Of a stretch of DNA of 8,575 bases, positions 1-5,994 are shown piece by piece. The position numbers were made by a program, and so were the translations under genes. The DNA is from JAULUH01 sp032111745 (GTDB lineage Bacteria; Chloroflexota; Anaerolineae; JAAEKA01). The first letter of the stretch is position 1; every line of letters starts with the position of its first letter. Where the stretch lies: contig JAULUH010000059.1 in NCBI GenBank assembly GCA_032111745.1, positions 1 through 8,575 of the forward strand. Direction: 5' to 3'. The notes under the pieces are model-generated. The model did no database searches, was not told the origin of the DNA, and saw only the letters and a program-made list of their open reading frames with translations.

Positions 1-675
1 TTGCCGGGGATAGCCCCAGCCTTGCAGGGTCTTCCAGTCGACGTAACCGAACATGCGGTTGACGAACTGCGCCGGGGGCAGGTTGATGTCGTGCACGACC
101 CCTGCCACCGCCACCGTGCGCACGCGGCCTTCCCCCAGGTCGATCTGCACGGTGTCGCCCACCCGCGCCCTGAGGAAGGGCATGGAGTTGCGCTCCAACA
201 CGATGCCCCCCTCCGGCGGCGGCCAGGCGCCGGCCTGTGGCTTCACCTGGTTGATGTCGAGCTCGCCCAGGTCAGGGCGGGCGTACAGGGTCAGGTCCCG
301 CCACTGGCCTGCGCCCTCGTGGCCCGCCAGCGGGCTGGAGGTGATGGATACGCTGAAGCGGCCCGAGGCCTCGCCCACCTCCGGCATGCCCCGCACGGAG
401 TCGATCAGGGCGTCGGAGAATTGGCTCATGCCTATGGTAGCGTGGGCCGGGTTGGTGCTCAGGTAGGCCGCCTTGTACTGGATGCCCAGCAGGCTCTGCG
501 CGCCCATGATCGTGCCGATGGCGAACACCCCCACCGCGATCGACAGGATCACCAGCAAGGAGCGCGTCTTGTAGCCCCACAGGTCCCGGAACACCTTGGC
601 CCAGCGCGGCAGCAGGTAGCGCCGCAGCGCCATGGCCGGTGGCTGGTAGGGCGCGGCCTGCCCGGGCGCGCTCAT
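1..675 (-). CDS. ABC transporter permease, FtsX/MacB type (C-terminus off the left edge)
   Basis: Membrane subunit of an ABC exporter of the MacB/LolE/FtsX kind, paired with the ATPase just upstream. 225 codons are present and the frame is open to the window edge. A short cytoplasmic N-terminus (MSAPGQAAPYQPPAMALRRY) leads to a basic stretch and the first membrane helix at about residues 39-58 (RSLLVILSIAVGVFAIGTIM). The rest, about residues 60-225, is the start of the extracytoplasmic MacB core domain (for example GIVLERNSMPFLRARVGDTVQI). The later membrane helices lie outside the window. Its ATG (675..673) overlaps the ATPase stop codon as ATGA, so the two are translationally coupled. Codon 15 is a second possible ATG. 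The family assignment is firm from the topology and partner gene; the substrate cannot be told. Confidence 0.88.
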   Translation of the reverse strand, partial: MSAPGQAAPYQPPAMALRRYLLPRWAKVFRDLWGYKTRSLLVILSIAVGVFAIGTIMGAQSLLGIQYKAAYLSTNPAHATIGMSQFSDALIDSVRGMPEVGEASGRFSVSITSSPLAGHEGAGQWRDLTLYARPDLGELDINQVKPQAGAWPPPEGGIVLERNSMPFLRARVGDTVQIDLGEGRVRTVAVAGVVHDINLPPAQFVNRMFGYVDWKTLQGWGYPRQ

Positions 676-1439
676 GGCGCCACCCGCTGGCCGGTATCGC
701 CGACGATCTCGCCGTCCGCGATGGTCAGCTGGCGGTTGGCCCGCTCGGCCAGGTCCTCGTCGTGGGTCACCATCAGGATGGTCTTGCCCTCGTCCACCAG
801 GCGGGTGAACAGGCGGAAGATGGCCTCCGCGGTGTGGGAGTCCAGGTTGCCCGTGGGCTCGTCGGCCACGATGATGTCGGGGTTGTTGGCCAGGGCGCGG
901 GCGATGGCCACCCGCTGCTGCTGGCCGCCGGAGGTGGCCGCGGGCAGCTTATGGGCCTGCTCCACCATCTCCACCTCCTCCAACAGGGCCATGGCCCGCT
1001 CCGGCCGCTCCCGCAGCGGGTAGGTGTTGCCGAAGTCCATGGGCAGCATCACGTTCTCCAGCACGGTCAGCGTGGGCAGCAGCTGGAAGAACTGGAAGAT
1101 CACGCCGATGTTCTTGCCCCGCCACACCGCCATCTGCCCCTCCGACAGGGTGTGCACTGCGGTGTCGCCCACCAGCACCTCGCCCGCCGTGGGCCGGTCG
1201 ATGCCCGTCACCATGTTGATCAGGGTCGATTTGCCGCTGCCGGACTTGCCCACCACGCTCACGAACTCCCCGCGGTCGATCTGCAGGCTGACGTCCCTCA
1301 GCGCGGTGAAGTCGCCGGCCGCGGTCTCGTAGTTCTTGAGCACGCTGCGCAGCTCGATCAGGGCGTCGTTGCCGTGGCGAAACGCCCCGCCGTTGGCAGA
1401 CACGGCGGTCTGTGGCTGGGCTCGAAAACGCCTAAACAC
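672..1439 (-). CDS. ABC transporter ATP-binding protein, MacB/LolD family
   Basis: Cytoplasmic ATPase that powers the permease coded just downstream. Motifs in order: Walker A GKSGSGKST, Q-loop in GVIFQFFQLLPTLTVLENV, signature TSGGQQQRVAIARAL (T for the usual leading L), Walker B IIVADEPTGNLD and switch His in MVTHD. The extended Q-loop region and DEPTGNLD are typical of the MacB/LolD/FtsE group. The start is uncertain because there is no ATG. I chose GTG 1439 (255 aa) since GGGAGAG lies 9 nt before it; GTG 1403 (243 aa) and CTG 1361 fit the family's usual N-terminus (IELRSVLKNYE) better but lack a clear ribosome site. The frame stays open further up to GTG 1568, through a tandem repeat that would code for repeated GDPRGR; I regard that extension as untranslated. 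The stop overlaps the permease ATG. Confidence 0.9.
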   Translation of the reverse strand: MFRRFRAQPQTAVSANGGAFRHGNDALIELRSVLKNYETAAGDFTALRDVSLQIDRGEFVSVVGKSGSGKSTLINMVTGIDRPTAGEVLVGDTAVHTLSEGQMAVWRGKNIGVIFQFFQLLPTLTVLENVMLPMDFGNTYPLRERPERAMALLEEVEMVEQAHKLPAATSGGQQQRVAIARALANNPDIIVADEPTGNLDSHTAEAIFRLFTRLVDEGKTILMVTHDEDLAERANRQLTIADGEIVGDTGQRVAP

Positions 1440-1448
1440 AGCCGGCAA

Positions 1449-1455
1449 CTCTCCC
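1449..1455 (-). promoter_or_regulatory. Possible ribosome binding site of the ABC ATPase
   Basis: GGGAGAG on the minus strand, 9 nt before GTG 1439. It is the only Shine-Dalgarno-like sequence in front of any candidate start of the ATPase and is the reason for the start chosen. Confidence 0.4.
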
Positions 1456-1465
1456 AGATGCGTAG

Positions 1466-1554
1466 GGGCGGGGTCTCCCCGCCCTCGGGGGTCTCCCCGC
1501 CCTCGGGGGTCTCCCCGCCCTCGGGGGTCTCCCCGCCCTCGGGGGTCTCCCCGC
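1466..1554. repeat. 18-bp GC-rich tandem repeat, about 4.7 copies, hairpin-forming
   Basis: The unit GGGGTCTCCCCGCCCTCG is repeated exactly, with TCT at 1474, 1492, 1510, 1528 and 1546. The first copy is extended on its left so that GGGCGGGG (1466-1473) and CCCCGCCC (1477-1484) form a perfect 8-bp stem around TCT. Later copies have shorter GGGG/CCCC stems. It lies in the 132-bp gap between the acyltransferase stop and the ATPase start. The period is a multiple of three and contains no stop, so long open frames in this part of the window are products of the repeat. It could act as a transcription or RNA-stability barrier between the two genes, or be an inert intergenic repeat. Confidence 0.92.
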
Positions 1555-1571
1555 ACCTGCTCGCACACGCA

Positions 1572-2351
1572 TCACGCACACACCTCCGGCGCGCCGTTGG
1601 CGCGCACTGCGGCCAACGCCTGGCCCACCACGTCGCGGGCAGTATCGGCCAGGGCCTGCGGGCTGTCGCCCGGGTGCGGCTGCACCACCTCCAGCGGGAT
1701 CAGCCACACCCGCGTGGTGTCCCGCAGCACGATGCGCTTGATGGTGGTGACGATGTGCTCCTTCTGGCTGTGCCAGGTCATGGCCTCGGTGTCCTCGTAG
1801 TGGATGGCGCACAAGAGGTACGGCGTGGCCGTCTCGGCCGCGATCTCGAAAACGCCGTAGCGGAAGGGCAGCAGGCTGTCCTCCGGGTTGCGCGTGCCCT
1901 CGGGGAAGACCACGATCGGCGGGTACGGCGCCTGCTGGATGCTGGCCGCCACGGCCTGGCGCACGTCCGCCCGCTTCGTGCGGTCCGCCCGGTCGACGAA
2001 CACGGTGCCGGTCGACGCCGCAATCACGCCGACGAAGGGCCACCGGCGCACCTCGGCCTTGGCCACGAAGCGGGCCGGCAACAGGTAGCTCATCACCAGG
2101 GTGTCGAAGAACGACACGTGGTTGGAGAAGATGAAGCCGCGCTGCTGCACCACCCGCTCCCGGTCAGGGCAGCAGAAGCGGAGGCCCAGGCACAGCAAGA
2201 CCGTGCGCGAGCCCAGCGAGAAGATCCAGGCCGATAGGCGAATGCCCCGCCACTCCACCGGCAGCCAGCTCAGCAACACCACGCCCACCGCCGTCGCCGC
2301 CAGCGCGGGCACGCCCACCAGCACACGGGCGGCCGCGCGCAGGTACGCCAT
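1572..2351 (-). CDS. plsC: 1-acyl-sn-glycerol-3-phosphate acyltransferase family protein (PlsC-like)
   Basis: Membrane-bound acyltransferase of the PlsC/LPLAT family, which moves an acyl chain to lysophosphatidate or a related lysolipid. 259 aa, normal length. There is a hydrophobic N-terminal segment (about residues 6-30) and a second one near 42-60. The catalytic motif NHVSFFD (77-83, the NHx4D block) is present, then GTVFVDR (115-121, motif II) and VFPEGTR (148-154, motif III), so the active site is intact. A hydrophobic proline block, VWLIPLEVV (215-223), fits motif IV. ATG 2351 is supported by GGAGG 8 nt upstream, inside the end of the hydrolase gene whose stop is 3 bp away; the two are surely cotranscribed. 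The family call is firm. The substrate could be lysophosphatidate, another lysolipid or an unusual acceptor, so the symbol names the family only. Confidence 0.9.
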   Translation of the reverse strand: MAYLRAAARVLVGVPALAATAVGVVLLSWLPVEWRGIRLSAWIFSLGSRTVLLCLGLRFCCPDRERVVQQRGFIFSNHVSFFDTLVMSYLLPARFVAKAEVRRWPFVGVIAASTGTVFVDRADRTKRADVRQAVAASIQQAPYPPIVVFPEGTRNPEDSLLPFRYGVFEIAAETATPYLLCAIHYEDTEAMTWHSQKEHIVTTIKRIVLRDTTRVWLIPLEVVQPHPGDSPQALADTARDVVGQALAAVRANGAPEVCA

Positions 2352-2354
2352 CGC

Positions 2355-2831
2355 TCAGGCCTCCAGCAGCGCCGGCCAGTCGATCTCCTGCACGGTCTTC
2401 GTGAGGTCGTGGCCGTCCTCTACCAGGCGGAAGTCCAGGTCGCCGAACAGCTGCTCGGCCACGTCCTGCGTGCGATCGGCCGGCACTACGTCGTCGTTCC
2501 AGCCGTGGTAGATCACCACCGGGATGCCGGTGCGGGGCAGCGGGTGCTCCTCCAGGTCGAGAAAGGGCAGGGCCGGCGCCAGCAGGATCAGGCGCTCCAC
2601 CTGGCCCGGGTGCTGGCAGGCGAACACCGCCGCCATCAGCCCGCCCATGCTGGAGCCGATCAGCGTCCAGCCCCGGGTGTCGCCGATGACCTCCGCCAGC
2701 TTCGCCATGCGCTCCTCGAACTCGCCGGGGAAGTCCGGGATCACCATGTCGGGGAACAGCCCGCGCAACAGGGTGGCCTTGTAGCCCTGGCTGCTGCCCA
2801 TCAGGCCGTGGATGAAAAGGGTTCGGGACAT
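2355..2831 (-). CDS. Small alpha/beta hydrolase (esterase/thioesterase-like)
   Basis: A compact 158-aa alpha/beta hydrolase with no lid domain. The N-terminal strand and oxyanion region is LFIHGLMGSS (5-14). The nucleophile elbow GSSMGG (59-64) gives Ser61. The acid is probably Asp113 or Asp114 in HGWNDDVVP (109-117), and the catalytic His is His141 in EDGHDL. No signal peptide is seen, so it should be cytoplasmic. AGGA lies 8 nt before ATG 2831. Size and layout recall the YqiA/RBBP9 class of small serine hydrolases, but I cannot place it in a named family. Its stop is 3 bp from the acyltransferase start, so a role on the same lipid, such as acyl removal before re-acylation, is a reasonable inference and no more. 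Confidence 0.87.
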   Translation of the reverse strand: MSRTLFIHGLMGSSQGYKATLLRGLFPDMVIPDFPGEFEERMAKLAEVIGDTRGWTLIGSSMGGLMAAVFACQHPGQVERLILLAPALPFLDLEEHPLPRTGIPVVIYHGWNDDVVPADRTQDVAEQLFGDLDFRLVEDGHDLTKTVQEIDWPALLEA

Positions 2832-2861
2832 ACGCGCGTCCTGTCTATGAACTGTCCGCCC

Positions 2862-2880
2862 ACCGCCGGCAACCGGCGGT
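2862..2880 (-). other. Hairpin between the P450 and hydrolase genes (hydrolase side)
   Basis: ACCGCCGG (2862-2869) and CCGGCGGT (2873-2880) form a perfect 8-bp stem around a 3-nt loop. It follows the larger hairpin at 2883-2915 in the transcript of the P450 gene. There is no T-run after it on either strand. Confidence 0.6.
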
Positions 2881-2882
2881 GA

Positions 2883-2915
2883 AGGCTGGTCCTGTCTCGG
2901 AGACTGGACCAGCCT
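2883..2915 (-). terminator. Strong hairpin 17 bp after the P450 gene, possible terminator or processing site
   Basis: AGGCTGGTCC (2883-2892) pairs perfectly with GGACCAGCCT (2906-2915). Inside it, GTCT (2894-2897) pairs with AGAC (2901-2904) after a T-T mismatch, leaving a CGG loop. This is 14 paired bases in a 33-nt stretch. It begins 17 bp after the P450 stop in the direction of transcription. No U-tract follows, so it may slow or process the transcript rather than act as a classic intrinsic terminator. It could also stabilise the P450 mRNA end. Confidence 0.5.
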
Positions 2916-2931
2916 GGCCGCGCCGCGCGGG

Positions 2932-4260
2932 CTAGCCGCGGCGGCGGTAGCGCAGGATGGTCGGCTCCGGCCGGGCCGCGCCCATGCCGTAGAATACCTG
3001 CGGATCCCTGGTCACCAGCTCCACGTCGAACTGCTGGAACAGCAGGGCGTTGATCGCCATCATCTCGTTGTTGGCGAAGTTCATGCCCGTGCACTTGTGC
3101 ACGCCGCCGCCGAAGGGGATCATGGCGAACTTGTGCTGGCGGTCCTCCTCGCGGCCGGGCGCGAAGCGCAAGGGGTCGAACGCCGCCGGCTCCTCGAACA
3201 GCTCCTCCAGCCGGTGGGCCTGGGCCGAGGTCACGAACACCACCCACCCCTTGGGCACGACGTAGTCGCCCACGTCCACGTCCTCCTCCGCCTGCCTCAA
3301 CAGCATGTCGGCCGAGGGGTGCAGCCGCGACACCTCGCGCACGGCCCACTCCAGGACCTGTAGCCCCGCCATTCGCTCCTGGTCCAGCGTCGTGCCGGGC
3401 GGCAGGCACTCCTGGAGCTCCTCCCGCACCAATGCCAGGTATTCCGGGTGCCGGGCCAGCTCGATCACGGTCCAGGCCGCCTGCCCCGCCGTGGTCTCGT
3501 GGCCGGCGAACATCAGGCCGAGGATCAGGTTCATGATCACCTCGTCCTCCACCTCCCGGCCGTCCTTGTAGCGCGAGTTGACGAACTCCTGCAGGAAGTC
3601 GTCGTAGGCCTCCGGGTGGCGCCGCCGCTCCTGCACGATGGGCTGCAGGATGGCCAGCATCTTGGCCCGCGCCCGGTCCCGCCGCCGGAATTTCGGCAAA
3701 GGCAGGTTGGGCGGCAGCAGGGGGTCCAGCCCCTGGTTGAGCTCGACGTACAGGTCCCAGAACTCGCGGCCCATCTGGCGGCGGAACTCCTCCCCCATCA
3801 GCGCGTGCGCCGCCACGTTCTGCACCAGCACGTTGATCTGGCCGGTCAGCTCCATCTCCCCTTCCTCCCCCAGGGTGTCCAGCCAGGCCTGCACCTCCTC
3901 TTGCATGATGGCCACGTAGCCCTTCATCTTGGCCGCCTTGAACGGCGCGTGCAGGATGTGGCGCTGCGCCATGTAGGTCTCGGGCGAGGCCGTGAACGCC
4001 ACCTGGCCGAACATGGCGGCCAGGAAGGCGTAGGTCTTGTGCATGCTCAGGGCCTTGTCGGTCTCCGTGAAGAAGATCTCGTGGTACTGCGGCCCGATCA
4101 GCACCGCCGCCGGCTTCGTGCCCAGCCTGATGCTGAACACCGGCCCCAGCGTCTCGTACCCGCGGCGGAACAGCGCCGGGCGGTCGTTGCGAAACTCCAG
4201 GGCATGGCCCACCAGCGGCGGCGCGGCCAGCTCGGGAGGGGTAGGCTTGGTAGAAGGCAT
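2932..4260 (-). CDS. Cytochrome P450, related to the CYP51 group
   Basis: Soluble haem monooxygenase of 442 aa, complete. Diagnostic motifs: I-helix AGHETT (252-257), K-helix ExxR in EVSR (309-312), and the haem loop FGGGVHKCTG (383-392) with the iron ligand Cys390. From memory of mycobacterial CYP51, the B-C region (KTYAFLAAMFGQVAFTASPE, about 75-94), MKG (112-114), FRRRDRAR (191-198) and the C-terminal LRYRRR resemble it, so CYP51 is the likely nearest group. However, CYP51 enzymes typically have His before the I-helix Thr (HT) where this one has Glu (HETT), so sterol 14-demethylation cannot be assumed. ATG 4260 is preferred over the longer frame to 4317 because AGGAG lies 7 nt before it and the longer version would run across the promoter. 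No ferredoxin or reductase gene is adjacent. Confidence 0.93.
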   Translation of the reverse strand: MPSTKPTPPELAAPPLVGHALEFRNDRPALFRRGYETLGPVFSIRLGTKPAAVLIGPQYHEIFFTETDKALSMHKTYAFLAAMFGQVAFTASPETYMAQRHILHAPFKAAKMKGYVAIMQEEVQAWLDTLGEEGEMELTGQINVLVQNVAAHALMGEEFRRQMGREFWDLYVELNQGLDPLLPPNLPLPKFRRRDRARAKMLAILQPIVQERRRHPEAYDDFLQEFVNSRYKDGREVEDEVIMNLILGLMFAGHETTAGQAAWTVIELARHPEYLALVREELQECLPPGTTLDQERMAGLQVLEWAVREVSRLHPSADMLLRQAEEDVDVGDYVVPKGWVVFVTSAQAHRLEELFEEPAAFDPLRFAPGREEDRQHKFAMIPFGGGVHKCTGMNFANNEMMAINALLFQQFDVELVTRDPQVFYGMGAARPEPTILRYRRRG

Positions 4261-4267
4261 CGTATCG

Positions 4268-4272
4268 CTCCT
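4268..4272 (-). promoter_or_regulatory. Ribosome binding site of the P450 gene
   Basis: AGGAG on the minus strand, 7 nt before ATG 4260. It decides the start: the frame stays open to 4317, but that extension lies over the promoter and lacks such a site. Confidence 0.75.
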
Positions 4273-4288
4273 GTAGGAAATCTTCACG

Positions 4289-4317
4289 AGTATAGCACGA
4301 CGCCGCGCCCCGCGCAA
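4289..4317 (-). promoter_or_regulatory. Extended -10 promoter of the P450 gene
   Basis: On the minus strand, TATACT (4294..4289) matches the -10 consensus at 5 of 6 bases and is preceded by TGC, an extended -10. TTGCGC (4317..4312) sits 17 nt upstream as a weak -35. Transcription would start near 4282, giving a leader of roughly 20 nt that contains the AGGAG ribosome site. This is a housekeeping-type promoter; no operator is obvious. Confidence 0.6.
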
Positions 4318-4341
4318 AGGTGAAGGCCACCGTCAGGACGC

Positions 4342-4384
4342 CCCTCCGCACCCGCCCTCCGCACCCGCCCTCCGCACCCGCCCT
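4342..4384. repeat. 13-bp tandem repeat upstream of the P450 promoter, 3.3 copies
   Basis: CCCTCCGCACCCG occurs exactly at 4342, 4355 and 4368, followed by a partial CCCT. It lies 25 bp upstream of the P450 -35 box and about 27 bp left of the inferred insertion sequence end. It is too short and regular to be coding. It may be an inert microsatellite-like array, or repeated binding sites acting on the P450 promoter. Confidence 0.9.
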
Positions 4385-4417
4385 TGAGCTGCATCAAGAC
4401 CCCCATCCCCTCGTAGA

Positions 4418-4423
4418 TACTAT
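4418..4423 (+). promoter_or_regulatory. -10 half of the inferred circle-junction promoter (left end)
   Basis: TACTAT (4 of 6 to consensus) 6 bp inside the left end. In the inserted form the position of a -35 lies in flanking DNA with no good match. When the ends are joined, the TTGACA of the right end comes to lie 16 bp upstream. Confidence 0.45.
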
Positions 4424-4430
4424 GCAGGAC

Positions 4431-4450
4431 AGCGCGCTGGCGGGCGCGCT
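4431..4450 (+). other. Hairpin in the left end of the insertion sequence
   Basis: AGCGCGC (4431-4437) and GCGCGCT (4444-4450) form a perfect 7-bp, nearly all-GC stem around TGGCGG. It lies just after the start expected for a transcript from the circle junction, 47 bp before the transposase ribosome site. It could shape the 5' end of that mRNA or hinder read-through from flanking promoters. Confidence 0.5.
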
Positions 4451-4508
4451 TGAAAAAGAGGGCCGCTGCGTGTAAGCTTCCAGGTATCAATTCCGAAAGG
4501 AGGAAGAC

Positions 4509-5651
4509 ATGGACACGGCAGCGACCTGTACAGGTCATGATACCACAGGACGGCGGTTGTACCTAGCGCTGGAGCTGAGCAACACGAAGTGGAAGCTGGG
4601 CTTCACGGTAGGGATGGGCCAAGATCCCCGGGAACGGACGATCGACGCCGGCGACACCAGAGCGCTGAGGCATGAGATAGCGCAGGCCAGGCGGCGTTTC
4701 TGCCCGGGCCAGGATAGCCCGGTGGTGAGCTGCTACGAGGCAGGACGGGACGGCTTCTGGTTGCATCGGTACCTGACCAAGGAGGGGATCGAGAACCAGG
4801 TGGTGGACTCGTCGAGCATCGAGGTGAACCGGCGAGCTCGGCGGGCCAAGACGGACCGGATCGACTTGGGTAAGCTGTTGTCGATGTTGATCCGGTACCA
4901 CGAGGGCGAGAGGAGTGTGTGGCGGACGGTGCGGGTGCCGACGGTGAAGGAAGAAGACCGACGGCAGTTGCACCGGGAGTTGGCCACCCTGAAGCAGGCC
5001 CGGACGGAGCACAGCAATCGCATCAAGGGCTTGCTGGTGAGCCAAGGGGTGCGCTTGCGGGTGACGCCAGAATTTCCTCAACAGCTGGCAGAGGCCAGAA
5101 CCTGGGACGGGTCACTCCTACCCCAGGGCCTGGTGGACCGGCTGCTACGGGAGTTCGAGCGCTGGAGTTTCACCCAGGCGCAGATCCGGGCTTTGGAGGC
5201 TCAGCGGCGTGAGTTGATCCGCACGTCGGACGATCCCGACATCGTCATGGTACGCCAGCTGCTGAAACTGAGAGGGATCGGCGAGAACGGCGCCTGGGTG
5301 TTCGTCATGGAGGTGTTTGGCTGGCGTGAGATCAAGAACCGGCGCCAGGTGGGTGCCCTGTTCGGCTTGGCGCCGACGCCCCACGCCAGCGGCTCCAGCG
5401 CCCGGGAGCAAGGGATCAGCAAGGCGGGCAATCCGCTGGCGCGGAGCATGGCCATTGAGATCGCCTGGAGCTGGCTGCGCTATCAGCCTGACAGCGACCT
5501 GACCCTGTGGTACCAGAGGCGCTTCGGCCATGGCAACAAACGCCAGCGCCGGGTCGGCATTGTGGCCCTGGCCCGCAAGCTGATGGTGGCCCTGTGGCGC
5601 TACCTGACAACCGGCCTGGTACCCACAGGTGCGGTCCTGAAAGCAGCCTAA
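4509..5651 (+). CDS. IS110-family transposase (DEDD RuvC-like plus transposase_20 domain)
   Basis: RNA-guided recombinase type of transposase, 380 aa and complete. The N-terminal RuvC-like domain shows LYLALELSNTKWKL (17-30), YEAGRDGFW (76-84, Glu77) and KTDRIDL (114-120, Asp116 and Asp119). The first acidic residue, Asp in most IS110 proteins, appears to be Glu22. A basic, helical middle (about 145-235) follows. The C-terminal transposase_20 domain has the helix-hairpin-helix-like LLKLRGIGENGAW (251-263) and HASGSSAREQGISKAGNPLARS (292-313), where Ser294 in SG aligns with the family's nucleophilic serine. ATG 4509 is supported by AGGAGG 5 nt upstream. The frame is intact, so the element may be active. 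It reads against both flanking genes. A 14-bp palindrome lies in its first codons. Confidence 0.93.
   Translation: MDTAATCTGHDTTGRRLYLALELSNTKWKLGFTVGMGQDPRERTIDAGDTRALRHEIAQARRRFCPGQDSPVVSCYEAGRDGFWLHRYLTKEGIENQVVDSSSIEVNRRARRAKTDRIDLGKLLSMLIRYHEGERSVWRTVRVPTVKEEDRRQLHRELATLKQARTEHSNRIKGLLVSQGVRLRVTPEFPQQLAEARTWDGSLLPQGLVDRLLREFERWSFTQAQIRALEAQRRELIRTSDDPDIVMVRQLLKLRGIGENGAWVFVMEVFGWREIKNRRQVGALFGLAPTPHASGSSAREQGISKAGNPLARSMAIEIAWSWLRYQPDSDLTLWYQRRFGHGNKRQRRVGIVALARKLMVALWRYLTTGLVPTGAVLKAA
4523..4536. repeat. 14-bp perfect palindrome in the first codons of the transposase gene
   Basis: GACCTGTACAGGTC is perfectly self-complementary and covers codons 5-10, 12 nt after the start codon. It could be a protein binding site or an mRNA structure limiting translation, or be chance. 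Confidence 0.6.
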
Positions 5652-5689
5652 TCCCAGAGAGGCCTTAACCGTCAGACCAGATCGACTGG

Positions 5690-5870
5690 CGTGGGTTGTG
5701 CCCGTGGCCGCGCCGGGTTCCTCACCAGAACCGTTTCGTAGATTGGGCCGCCCACCTTTGGGCTTCTCTGATCGCCATCAGCGCACACAGTATTAGGTAC
5801 CTGACCTAACCGGTCAGTACGGATAGAAGGTTGTTCGAGGCAGCCCCTGCCCGACTCCCTCATGAGGCCG
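5690..5870 (+). ncRNA. Candidate bridge RNA (seekRNA) of the IS110 element
   Basis: This non-coding stretch after the transposase gene has a run of hairpins: GGTTC/GAACC (5716-5732), GCCCA/TGGGC (5750-5763), CTGAT/ATCAG (5768-5781) and CTGACC/GGTCAG extended by GTA/TAC across a bulged C (5797-5820). The last has a competing fold, TTAGGT/ACCTAA (5793-5809). Between the first two hairpins, TCGTAGAT (5736-5743) repeats the left end of the element (4411-4418), and GGGCCG (5745-5750) is complementary to CGGCCC at the right end (5998-6003), as a donor guide would be. ATAGAAGG (5823-5830) repeats the DNA just outside the right end (6006-6013), as a target guide would. No guide for the left target half was found. 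IS110 elements are known to carry such RNAs; position and guides here are my inference and the ends are approximate. Confidence 0.45.
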
Positions 5871-5988
5871 CCAGGTTACTCGTCTGGTGCGGACCGTCAA
5901 GGCCCTTTGCGCATCGGCCTTCCTTATCCGTTCCGTGACGATACCGCTTCCCTCGAGGCGTCGGATTCACGCTGCTATTCTCTGGAAC

Positions 5989-5994
5989 TTGACA
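5989..5994 (+). promoter_or_regulatory. -35 half of the inferred circle-junction promoter (right end)
   Basis: A perfect TTGACA lies 10 bp inside the inferred right end and points outward. No matching -10 follows at the right distance in the inserted form: CATAGA is only 10 bp away. After circle formation TACTAT of the left end would lie 16 bp downstream. Confidence 0.5.

Noticed and set aside
1466..1554. CRISPR-like array
   Set aside because: The units abut with no spacers, and there are no cas genes.
1440..1568. N-terminal extension of the ABC ATPase through the repeat (GTG 1568)
   Set aside because: The frame is open only because the 18-bp unit lacks stops; family members begin close to the IELRSVLKNY segment.
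639..2237. Long plus-strand open frame of 532 codons
   Set aside because: It is antisense to the ABC ATPase and acyltransferase, whose motifs are clear. Its His/Gln/Arg/Val-rich product is the usual shadow of GC-rich coding DNA, helped by the stop-free 18-bp repeat.
2801..4351. Minus-strand frame of 516 codons overlapping the P450
   Set aside because: It is a frame-shifted shadow of the P450 gene, rich in Gly/Ala/Pro/Arg with no recognisable domain.
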